Positions 1 to 5,707 of a stretch of 7,142 nucleotides of DNA are shown here, in pieces. The stretch spans positions 1-7,142 of the forward strand of contig JAISRU010000262.1 in assembly GCA_031273515.1 (NCBI GenBank), given 5' to 3'. Every line of letters begins with the position of its first letter. Positions within the stretch are counted from its first letter, which is position 1. The stretch comes from Bacteroidales bacterium. GTDB lineage: Bacteria; Bacteroidota; Bacteroidia; Bacteroidales; WCHB1-69. The notes below the pieces were generated by a model. The model had not been told where the DNA came from. It searched no databases and saw only the letters and a list, made by a program, of their open reading frames with translations. Made by a program: the position numbers and the translations under genes.

Positions 1-470
1 TGTTCGCGCAGACCTGCAAATAAAATCAGGGCTAAACCAAATCCGACAGCCGTGAAAACAGTGAAAAGCAAAGACCCCATCAGGTTATAGTTTTGCTGAA
101 TCACCATAATTGCCACTCCCAATACGGCGCAGTTGGTAGTTATCAAAGGAAGAAAAATCCCCAATGCCTGATAAAGTGAAGGACTTACTTTCTTGAGAAT
201 AATTTCGAGCATCTGCACCAAAGCCGCAATAATCAGGATAAACGATATGGTCTGCAGAAAAGTTAGACCGAAAGGCAACAGCACATACATATATACCAAA
301 TAGGTTGCCAGTGTTGCCAAGGTCATCACAAACACCACAGCGGCGCTCATGCCCACAGCGGTAGAAATTTTGCCCGATACACCCAAAAAAGGACAAATCC
401 CCAGAAACTGAGAAAATACAATGTTATTGACAAATACAGTCAGAACGATGAGAACAATTAATGCTTCCAT
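1..470 (-). CDS. rnfA: Rnf electron transport complex subunit A (3' end cut by window edge)
   Basis: Integral membrane subunit of the Rnf complex, which couples ferredoxin:NAD+ electron transfer to cation pumping across the inner membrane. Reading from the ATG at 470 gives 156 residues without a stop before the window edge. The family is about 190 residues, so roughly the last 35 are outside. The protein is almost entirely hydrophobic, starting [20 protein letters not shown]. Cys26 lies in the motif GICPFLGVS and Cys114 in [10 protein letters not shown]. From family knowledge these two cysteines help bind a [2Fe-2S] cluster inside the membrane at the RnfA/RnfE interface. The visible part ends in GLRE, as expected for the family. 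The gene follows rnfE with a 17-nt gap, so it is probably translated from the same mRNA. No clear Shine-Dalgarno sequence is visible before it. It could only be confused with the paralogous NqrE, but the neighbours and gene order fit Rnf. Confidence 0.95.
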   Translation of the reverse strand, partial: MEALIVLIVLTVFVNNIVFSQFLGICPFLGVSGKISTAVGMSAAVVFVMTLATLATYLVYMYVLLPFGLTFLQTISFILIIAALVQMLEIILKKVSPSLYQALGIFLPLITTNCAVLGVAIMVIQQNYNLMGSLLFTVFTAVGFGLALILFAGLRE

Positions 471-487
471 ATATATCTATTTTTATT

Positions 488-1090
488 TTAATCCGAAGTA
501 ACAATACGTTTTTTCGATTTGAATGAATTGAGCAATGCCAACAAAAATCCCAATGCCAGAAAAGCTCCGGGGGCAAGCACAAAGACAATCATACCATCGG
601 TTTCGATCAATTTATAACCGAAAACAGACAGATTACCCAACAATTCGCGCACTAATCCAAGTATCGTTAATGCTAAGGTAAAGCCCAGACCCATTCCTAA
701 TCCGTCGATACTTGAGTTCAGTACTCCGTTTTTGGAGGCAAAGGCTTCCGCACGACCCAATACCAAACAATTGACCACAATCAGAGGAATAAACAACCCC
801 AACTGACTGTGCAAATCGGGAAGATAAGCCTGCATAAGCAAATCGACCACCGTAACAAACGAGGCTATCACGACAATAAAAGCAGGAATACGAACCGTGT
901 CGGGAATAAGATTTTTCAGCGACGAAATCACGATATTAGACAAAATAAGCACAAAAGTTGTTGCCAATCCCATTCCAAGTCCGTTGAATGCTGAAGTGGT
1001 AACGCCCAGCGTGGGACACATCCCCAATAAGAGAACAAAAATAGGATTTTCCTTTATAATTCCGTTGATAAATATTTTCCATTTGTTCAT
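488..1090 (-). CDS. rnfE: Rnf electron transport complex subunit E
   Basis: Integral membrane subunit, paralogous to RnfA and packed against it in the complex. The protein is 200 residues, normal for the family, with about six hydrophobic segments and a basic C-terminal tail (KSKKR). Cys25 in [10 protein letters not shown] and Cys108 in [14 protein letters not shown] match the RnfA cysteines. By family knowledge they supply the other half of the intramembrane [2Fe-2S] site. The motif GRAEAFA separates RnfE from RnfA. I chose the ATG at 1090 ([10 protein letters not shown]) over an upstream in-frame ATG at 1147. The 1090 start has a good ribosome binding site and gives the usual N-terminus, while the 19 extra residues of the longer version are the rnfG 3' end read in another frame. 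The gene overlaps the rnfG stop by 4 nt (ATGA), which suggests translational coupling. Confidence 0.96.
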   Translation of the reverse strand: MNKWKIFINGIIKENPIFVLLLGMCPTLGVTTSAFNGLGMGLATTFVLILSNIVISSLKNLIPDTVRIPAFIVVIASFVTVVDLLMQAYLPDLHSQLGLFIPLIVVNCLVLGRAEAFASKNGVLNSSIDGLGMGLGFTLALTILGLVRELLGNLSVFGYKLIETDGMIVFVLAPGAFLALGFLLALLNSFKSKKRIVTSD

Positions 1091-1701
1091 TTGATTTTCC
1101 CTCCCTGTTTGGTGAAAACAACATAAGCAGTCTGTACTGCATCGCAATAGGCTCTGGAACTGATAGTGGCTGCTGTGATAGCGTCCACGTCGCCGCCGTC
1201 TTTTTTGACCGACAGTTTGAATGCGGCAGGATTTTTACCCGTAAACTGATTGGGAAAAGGCGACTTTCCCGTTTCCATTTTATCTCCAAGTCCGGGAGTT
1301 TCTTTGTGTTCCAAGACCTCTATTTTGTGGATATTTCCGTTGGGTAAAAATCCGACTATCAGTCTGATTCTTCCGCTAAACCCTTTATCGGTGAATGTTT
1401 CGATAGCCGTTCCGACCCATTTTCCGCTTTTGTAGGCGTCGTAGACTGTCAGCGAATCGGCTGCCTGTTCTTTTTTCAGAGGATTGTTTTCCCGAACGGT
1501 ATTTGCCGCTGTTTTGGTCTGTTTCAAGTTGTCGAAAGCAGGCAATACCTGCTTGATCGCCTTTTCTTTTTTAGCATTTTTTGTTTGTTCTATCGGCGTT
1601 TGCGTCAGTTGATTCACTGCGCCCAATACGCCCGCCAGCAAGCCTGAAATCAGCAACAGGCACAGCAGAATATTCTTAAAGTTCGATTGTATTTTAGCCA
1701 T
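1087..1701 (-). CDS. rnfG: Rnf electron transport complex subunit G (covalent FMN-binding)
   Basis: Flavoprotein subunit of Rnf, anchored in the inner membrane with its FMN domain outside the cytoplasm. The protein is 204 residues. One N-terminal membrane segment (about residues 10-30) is followed by a Lys/Gln-rich linker and then an FMN-binding domain (about residues 88-200). That domain includes ETPGLGDKM (134-142) and the flavinylation motif [10 protein letters not shown] (173-182). Thr179 is the likely residue joined to FMN through a phosphoester bond, a modification made by ApbE in this family. The motif has Ala where the common form S/T-G-A-T has Gly. The ATG at 1701 gives a normal length; only a weak purine-rich AAGAGAGA stands before it. 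This is the first gene of the visible Rnf block. In most Bacteroidales I would expect rnfD directly upstream, and here it is missing. I see no clear promoter box in the 130 bp before the gene. Confidence 0.95.
   Translation of the reverse strand: MAKIQSNFKNILLCLLLISGLLAGVLGAVNQLTQTPIEQTKNAKKEKAIKQVLPAFDNLKQTKTAANTVRENNPLKKEQAADSLTVYDAYKSGKWVGTAIETFTDKGFSGRIRLIVGFLPNGNIHKIEVLEHKETPGLGDKMETGKSPFPNQFTGKNPAAFKLSVKKDGGDVDAITAATISSRAYCDAVQTAYVVFTKQGGKIK
1100..1104 (-). promoter_or_regulatory. Shine-Dalgarno site of rnfE
   Basis: The minus strand reads GGAGG inside AGGGAGGG, with 9 nt between it and the ATG at 1090. The site lies within the last Gly-Gly-Lys codons of rnfG. It decides the rnfE start and is a clear purine-rich site in a lineage where such sites are often weak. 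Confidence 0.75.
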
Positions 1702-1852
1702 TCTCTCTTGTGTTTTTTTAATGATATTTCGATGTTATTATTCTTTATTTTCTTTATTGTTTGGATAACGTCGAAAACAAATATTCATTGTCTATGATTA
1801 CATTTTTTTTAATGGAGAATTTTCTTTGATATTGTCTGAACTCTGATTTATC

Positions 1853-1876
1853 TGATTGACTGATTGACTGATTGAC
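1853..1876. repeat. Three perfect tandem copies of TGATTGAC
   Basis: Copies sit at 1853-1860, 1861-1868 and 1869-1876 with no spacer. They overlap the inner end of the left 27-bp inverted repeat and are not matched at the right end. The copy number may therefore vary independently of the inverted repeats. Confidence 0.85.
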
Positions 1877-1888
1877 ATGATTATTAGT

Positions 1889-1920
1889 GGACGAGTAGAC
1901 AAGTGAACAAGTAGACAAGA
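1889..1920. repeat. Four tandem 8-bp units of the (G/A)(G/A)AC(A/G)AG(T/A) type
   Basis: The units are GGACGAGT, AGACAAGT, GAACAAGT and AGACAAGA, directly adjacent. The same type of array, starting with the same AGTGGACGAGT lead-in, recurs at 5418-5441. Confidence 0.8.
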
Positions 1921-1943
1921 GCGCAAGCGATGAGTATTGTTTT

Positions 1944-1973
1944 CCGCAGAATACCGCAGAGTTACGCAGAATT
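1944..1973. repeat. Three tandem 10-bp units with core CGCAGA
   Basis: The units are CCGCAGAATA, CCGCAGAGTT and ACGCAGAATT. The CGCAGA core is exact in all three copies at a strict 10-bp spacing, close to one DNA helical turn. Confidence 0.8.
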
Positions 1974-2020
1974 TTATTTATATAATCATGTCCATCAGTT
2001 AATCGACGCACGAAGCGAGA

Positions 2021-2046
2021 GCAGAGGCAAACTTGTTTGCTTCTGC
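2021..2046. repeat. Hairpin with 12-bp arms near the right end of the element
   Basis: GCAGAGGCAAAC (2021-2032) pairs with GTTTGCTTCTGC (2035-2046) with one G.T wobble and two bases between. The tight centre means the real loop would take about four to six bases. No T-run follows on either strand, so it does not look like an intrinsic terminator. Confidence 0.75.
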
Positions 2047-2132
2047 CGAGCAAGAAGGAGAAAGGCAAAGCCAATCAGATAAATCAGAGTTCAGACAAAG
2101 GGGAAGAAAATAATCATCCGAATGCTAATTTT

Positions 2133-2175
2133 CAATTCTCAATTATTTTATGTACTTTTGCAACAATTCTCAATT
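2133..2175. repeat. 12-bp direct repeat flanking the promoter box
   Basis: CAATTCTCAATT occurs exactly at 2133-2144 and 2164-2175, a 31-bp offset or about three helical turns. The copies lie on each side of the -7 box at 2153-2160. They could be operator half-sites or just a common short repeat of this lineage. Confidence 0.6.
2153..2160 (+). promoter_or_regulatory. Bacteroidetes-type -7 promoter box for the beta-helix gene
   Basis: TACTTTTG matches the TAnnTTTG consensus of the Bacteroidetes primary sigma factor and is followed by C. No strong TTTG-type -33 box is seen at the usual distance. Transcription would start near 2167, leaving a leader of about 110 nt before the ATG at 2280. Confidence 0.6.
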
Positions 2176-2279
2176 GGGATACGGATGTTGTCCTTGTTGA
2201 ATAATTCAATTACAGAAAATATATATTTGAAATACATTTTATGATAACTTTTATTTTGCAACTAAAAAATCAGTACAAT

Positions 2280-4139
2280 ATGAAATATGTTTATTTTTTC
2301 AGAACGGTTCTCTATGTAACGACCTTATCTGCCGTGTTGTCGGTGATACCGAAAACGGCTCAATCTCAATCGCGTTTTAAGAGCGAAACTTTTGTTGCGA
2401 CAGCTTCAACGTCTTCTTACTATGTTTCTCCTTCGGGAAACGACAATACGGGGGACGGAACTTCTTCCAATCCATGGGCGACAGTAGGTGAAGCCATCAA
2501 GCAATCGTATCAGACAGACTCGAACGGAGGCTTCGAAATCCTTGTTGCTCCCGGCGATTATCCGGCTTTAGGCTATATCACTCAACGATTTAAGAATCCT
2601 GTTTTGGTTCGCGCTCAAACGCCATATCGATCGACTCTCAATAAGGTAAATATCACTTCGCATCGGGCAGGATATTTATTTCAGGCGAAAAACATCATCA
2701 TTGCCGGATTTGAAATAGTGGGTTATCAGGATTGGCGATCACTTCCAGAACCGGAAGTCGGCAGGAATGCTTATGTGTTTCAGATTGACATGTCGGAACG
2801 CATCATCCTCGAAAACAATATCCTCCACGACAGCTACAACAACGATATCCTTAAACTCAATAATTATTCGGACAGTTGCGAAGTACGCGGGAATATTTTC
2901 TATAATCAGGAAAATGCCGGCGGTCATCAGCACATCGACGTCAATGTTGTGTACAATACGCTTATTGAGGATAATATCTTTTTCAATAATTACGAGGCTT
3001 CGGGAAGAAATGAACCTTCCATGAGCAGCAGTTCCTATATTGTTGTGAAATCGTCAGGAGTGGCAGATGCGGATGCAGACGGTCAGTCGAAAGCCAGCCG
3101 TAATATTGTTTTCAATCGGAATGTGTTTTACAATTGGCGAGGACTTCCCGACCAGTCGTTTCTGCTCTTAGGCGAAGACGGTAAACCTTTCTTTGAAGCA
3201 AATGATGTTCTGGTGGAAAACAACCTCTTTATCTCCAACACGATTAATCGGATGTCGGGCGCATGGAGTCTGAAAGGAGTAAGCAATGTTGTGTTTCGCG
3301 CCAACACCCTCAGCGGTTTTATGCAGCACAGTTGGGACAAAGACAATAATGTAACGGATGGTTATTTCGGTTATGTGGTAAGGGTAGAAGAATCAAACGC
3401 AAATAGAGGGAATCAAAACGTTACTATTGCTAATAATATTTTCACCGATCCGAGTGGTCGAATGGCTTATCTTTCAGGCGGAGGAAAGACATATTTGCCG
3501 TCTGGTTCACTTGTCAACAATTTGTATTTCAACAATGGAGTAACTATCAAAGATGCGTCGAACAATGCCTTCACCATTTCGATGGATGCAGCGCAAATTA
3601 TCGCCGATCCACTTTTAGAAAAAGATTTGAGTAATGTTCCGTTTCCTGTTCTCTTGACCAATGGTACTTTACAGGGTGGTTATCAGAGCATTGAAGACGC
3701 CCGTATTGATTTGGTCAATAAATACGGGACGATTTCGTCTGCTTCTCCTGCTGTTGGAGCGGCAGCTGTTGCACAAATGCCTGAAAGAGATATTCTGTAC
3801 AATTTTCGGGGAACATCCAAAGACGTCGGCGCATTTGAATTTAATACCGGCGACCTTTCTGTTTGGGATAATCCTGTTACGGAAAACGAAAACGGACTGT
3901 TGATTTATCCCAATCCGGTTGTGTCCGACTTAACATTGCAGATATGCGGAATTGATCGAAACGAAGCAATAAATGTCCGCATCTACACCGTAACTGGCAG
4001 TTTGGTATCGGAACAGCATCTTGATACGGATAAGCATACCATTTCCGTATCGACACTTCCGCAAGGCGTGTATATGCTGAAACTGACAGACAAAAATGGT
4101 GTGAGCATTCTAAAAGCGGTACGGTTTATTAAACTGTAG
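2280..4139 (+). CDS. Secreted right-handed beta-helix protein with T9SS C-terminal sorting domain
   Basis: The protein has 619 residues from the ATG at 2280. That start gives a clean signal peptide (MKYVYFF, a hydrophobic core, then KTAQSQ, cleaved near residues 27-30). An in-frame ATG at 2241 would add 13 residues ahead of it. After a Ser/Thr-rich stretch comes YYVSPSGNDNTGDGTSSNPW (47-66), a DUF1565/pectate-lyase-like opening. Repeated beta-helix rungs follow, with the pattern (hydrophobic)xxNxF, near 138-146, 174-182, 200-207, 227-235, 274-283, 308-317, 335-344 and 379-388. RGTSKDVGAFEF (510-521) closes the helix domain. Residues 540-619 form a type A Por secretion tail with YPNPV at 543-547 and a Lys-rich end, so export by type IX secretion to the surface or medium is likely. 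The fold suggests polysaccharide binding or cleavage (pectate lyase or PL6-like). I cannot assign catalytic residues or a substrate. It is a single-gene unit with its own promoter and terminator. Confidence 0.9.
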   Translation: MKYVYFFRTVLYVTTLSAVLSVIPKTAQSQSRFKSETFVATASTSSYYVSPSGNDNTGDGTSSNPWATVGEAIKQSYQTDSNGGFEILVAPGDYPALGYITQRFKNPVLVRAQTPYRSTLNKVNITSHRAGYLFQAKNIIIAGFEIVGYQDWRSLPEPEVGRNAYVFQIDMSERIILENNILHDSYNNDILKLNNYSDSCEVRGNIFYNQENAGGHQHIDVNVVYNTLIEDNIFFNNYEASGRNEPSMSSSSYIVVKSSGVADADADGQSKASRNIVFNRNVFYNWRGLPDQSFLLLGEDGKPFFEANDVLVENNLFISNTINRMSGAWSLKGVSNVVFRANTLSGFMQHSWDKDNNVTDGYFGYVVRVEESNANRGNQNVTIANNIFTDPSGRMAYLSGGGKTYLPSGSLVNNLYFNNGVTIKDASNNAFTISMDAAQIIADPLLEKDLSNVPFPVLLTNGTLQGGYQSIEDARIDLVNKYGTISSASPAVGAAAVAQMPERDILYNFRGTSKDVGAFEFNTGDLSVWDNPVTENENGLLIYPNPVVSDLTLQICGIDRNEAINVRIYTVTGSLVSEQHLDTDKHTISVSTLPQGVYMLKLTDKNGVSILKAVRFIKL

Positions 4140-4170
4140 CGTTCTGTAATGTTTCGGCGTGAAGTTTTTT

Positions 4171-4198
4171 CGGTATTACTACTGTTGGAGTAATACCG
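4171..4198 (+). terminator. Intrinsic terminator of the beta-helix gene, overlapping the convergent stop codon
   Basis: CGGTATTACT (4171-4180) pairs perfectly with AGTAATACCG (4189-4198) around an 8-base loop. The T-rich run ATTTTACTTTTT follows on the plus strand. On the minus strand the hairpin is followed by AAAAAA, so it should act mainly on the plus-strand gene. Its right arm and loop encode the last residues (SVLLQQ) and most of the stop codon of the gene ending at 4179. Confidence 0.75.
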
Positions 4199-5258
4199 AT
4201 TTTACTTTTTGTTCCAATGCCGCTCCCCGTAGACCTTTGGCGATAATATATCCATTTTTATCTACAAGAATGGTAAACGGAATACCGTTAAAGCCATAAA
4301 GAGCGACTGCCGCCGACTGCCATCCTTTTAAATCGCTGACATGATTCCAAATTAAGCCGTCGGCATGAATTGCCCGCATCCAGTATTCACGATTATTATC
4401 TAAAGAAACACCCAGAATATCGAATCCATACTGTTTGTAGGTTTGATACAGACGAACGACATTCGGATTTTCTACACGACAGGGACGACACCATGACGCC
4501 CAAAAGTCAATCAACACCAATTTTCCTCTCAGTGAAGAAAGGGAAACCAAATTACCTGCCGTATCTTCCATCACTATTTCGGGAGCAGGATAGCCGACAG
4601 CAAGTTTTTTCTTCGATTCCATATCCTTATATTTCTCTTTGACAACAAAATTCTCAGGATATTTTTTCAGCAGGGTTGTTAAGACAGAATCGTGAACAGT
4701 CAGAAAATCATCAACAGGGAGGTATTCTATTAATGCTGCCGACGCATAATTCGCCGTATTTTGCAGCGCCGTATTTTGTATTTCCTGCATTTTTTGCTGT
4801 TCGATCAGTAGTTTTTCTCTTTGTTTTTGTTCTGTCGTTTTGTCCGCCGCCTGATCGATTATTGCATGTTGATCGGCATATTTCGTAAGAATTTCCTGCA
4901 TGGATTTTAGCAATGTGTTTTGTTCCGAATCGGTAACTTTTGTAATTAATCCTGTAACGGCGTCTATTTCTATTTGTCCGTTATGATCGGGTTTTAATAC
5001 GATTAAAACGTTTTTTCCATTGGAAAGAATAAGATAAAAGAAGCTTATATCCGATGGACTGTAAGCAAACTCAAAAGCGCCTTTTTTGTTTACGGCGACT
5101 TTCTCCAATGCGGGCGCCTGTCGAGCAAACGGATCGTGCAAAGCGACGCTGTCTCCGACAGAGCTGTTTAAAATTGTTCCTTTAATTCCTGCCTGTACGG
5201 GCAGACAACAAGCAATAGCCAATCCGGCTGTAGCGATGATATTCCAATAATTTTTCAT
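4179..5258 (-). CDS. DUF4369/TlpA-like thioredoxin-fold thiol:disulfide oxidoreductase, exported
   Basis: The protein has 359 residues from MKNYWNIIATAGLAIACC. A signal peptide is probably cleaved after PVQA (about residue 23). Cys17/Cys18 make a lipoprotein possible, but the lipobox is poor. Residues 24 to about 105 resemble the DUF4369 domain often found in front of TlpA domains in Bacteroidetes. A charged helical region follows (about 115-215, Gln/Lys-rich, likely coiled). The TlpA/AhpC-TSA domain spans 221-359, with VGYPAPEI, the active site WCRPC (Cys257 and Cys260) and the cis-proline loop GIP at Pro327. Family knowledge suggests thiol-disulfide exchange in the periplasm, with unknown partners. 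The start could also be the ATG at 5267, adding MFR. An in-frame start at 5330 lies upstream of the promoter and would destroy the signal peptide, so I rejected it. The gene converges with the beta-helix gene across a 39-nt gap. Confidence 0.9.
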   Translation of the reverse strand: MKNYWNIIATAGLAIACCLPVQAGIKGTILNSSVGDSVALHDPFARQAPALEKVAVNKKGAFEFAYSPSDISFFYLILSNGKNVLIVLKPDHNGQIEIDAVTGLITKVTDSEQNTLLKSMQEILTKYADQHAIIDQAADKTTEQKQREKLLIEQQKMQEIQNTALQNTANYASAALIEYLPVDDFLTVHDSVLTTLLKKYPENFVVKEKYKDMESKKKLAVGYPAPEIVMEDTAGNLVSLSSLRGKLVLIDFWASWCRPCRVENPNVVRLYQTYKQYGFDILGVSLDNNREYWMRAIHADGLIWNHVSDLKGWQSAAVALYGFNGIPFTILVDKNGYIIAKGLRGAALEQKVKSVLLQQ

Positions 5259-5286
5259 TCTGAACATAGAATTATATGATTTGTCG

Positions 5287-5294
5287 CAAAGGTA
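5287..5294 (-). promoter_or_regulatory. Bacteroidetes-type -7 promoter box for the TlpA-like gene
   Basis: The minus strand reads TACCTTTG, matching TAnnTTTG and followed by CG. Transcription would start near 5280, leaving a leader of roughly 13-22 nt. This supports a start at 5267 or 5258 and excludes 5330. A -33 box is not obvious. Confidence 0.65.
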
Positions 5295-5390
5295 TAATAA
5301 ATTTACAAATAATAGTCGTTTTGAAGCCAAAAAAATAGATTCGGATATTTTTTATGTCTGTATAACAAGCGTTTATGCTCTCATTATTAT

Positions 5391-5441
5391 TGTCTTGAAC
5401 TGCGATTGGTTAGTAGTGGACGAGTGAACAAGTGAACAAGA
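5391..5441. repeat. Partial relative of the 1832-2098 element, with 8-bp tandem units
   Basis: TGTCTTGAACT at 5391 resembles TGTCTGAACTC at the left end of the first element. After a shorter GATT-containing stretch comes AGTGGACGAGT, also shared. Three 8-bp units then follow: GGACGAGT (5418-5425), GAACAAGT (5426-5433) and GAACAAGA (5434-5441). The orientation is the same as in the first element. I see no right-hand inverted repeat here, so this looks like a shortened or decayed copy. Confidence 0.65.
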
Positions 5442-5550
5442 AAATGTTCTTTGTTTGCCCTGATTTTCTTTGGCTTCACCTGAAATTTATCCTTCCGAAC
5501 ATTGTTTTTTTCCTTTATTCGACGCAAAGACGTTACACCAAACACAGGTG

Positions 5551-5638
5551 AAAAGCCGTACTGCTTTTATCCAAAAGGTATACTGCTTTTACTCAAAAGC
5601 TGTACGGCTTTTACCCAAAAGCACTACGTCTTTTCATG
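5551..5638. repeat. Four tandem 22-bp units carrying a near-palindrome
   Basis: Units are at 5551-5572, 5573-5594, 5595-5616 and 5617-5638 with no spacer. The shared core is AAAAGCnGTACnGCTTTT, an 18-bp near-palindrome, followed by four variable bases (ATCC, ACTC, ACCC, CATG counting from the last core T). The third unit is closest to the consensus, the second has AAAAGGTATAC on its left arm, and the fourth is the most diverged. The array lies 69 nt beyond the stop of the glycosyltransferase gene, inside the 449-bp gene-free stretch 5259-5707. It could act as a protein-binding array, a weak two-way terminator or a simple minisatellite; the sequence does not decide. Confidence 0.85.
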
Positions 5639-5676
5639 TATTTGTCATTTTATTCATATTCAATATCTTACAAAAT

Positions 5677-5692
5677 GCGATATAATCATCGC
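5677..5692 (-). terminator. Weak candidate terminator after the glycosyltransferase gene
   Basis: On the minus strand GCGAT pairs with ATCGC around a 6-base loop, followed by ATTTTGT. The stem is only 5 bp and the T-run is short and interrupted. It is placed correctly, 15 nt after the stop at 5708, but the palindromic array beyond it may contribute as much. Confidence 0.3.
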
Positions 5693-5707
5693 CTTATGTG
5701 TTTCAAT

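Larger units (their letters stand above)
1832..2098. repeat. 267-bp intergenic element bounded by perfect 27-bp inverted repeats
   Basis: The segment 1832-1858, which begins TTGTCTGAACTC, is the exact reverse complement of 2072-2098. The repeats enclose 213 bp that hold tandem 8-bp and 10-bp repeats and a 26-bp hairpin. The flanks diverge at once on the outer side, and a one-base mismatch begins the inner side. I see no transposase and no clear target-site duplication. The size and structure resemble a MITE-like or other non-autonomous repeat, but whether it is mobile is inference. It occupies most of the gene-free stretch between rnfG (start 1701) and the plus-strand gene at 2280. Confidence 0.8.

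Noticed and set aside
85..396. Minus-strand open frame of 103 codons inside the rnfA region
   Set aside because: It is an out-of-frame reading of rnfA, whose own frame gives a clear membrane protein with conserved motifs from 470 to the window edge.
2021..2046. Intrinsic terminator at the strong hairpin
   Set aside because: No T-run follows the stem on either strand, and it is not placed just after any gene.
1754..2074. Open frame of 106 codons on the minus strand across the inverted-repeat element
   Set aside because: It is read through the tandem repeats and hairpin, shows no family motif, and starts at the edge of the right inverted repeat. It looks like a frame left open by repeat sequence.
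1832..2098. Complete insertion sequence
   Set aside because: At 267 bp it is too short to encode a transposase, none is present nearby, and no target-site duplication could be found.
4179..5330. Longer start at 5330 for the TlpA-like gene
   Set aside because: That start lies upstream of the TACCTTTG promoter box and would put 24 residues in front of a good signal peptide.
5551..5638. CRISPR array
   Set aside because: The units are contiguous at 22 bp with only four bases between palindromic cores. There are no spacers of 25-40 bp and no cas genes.
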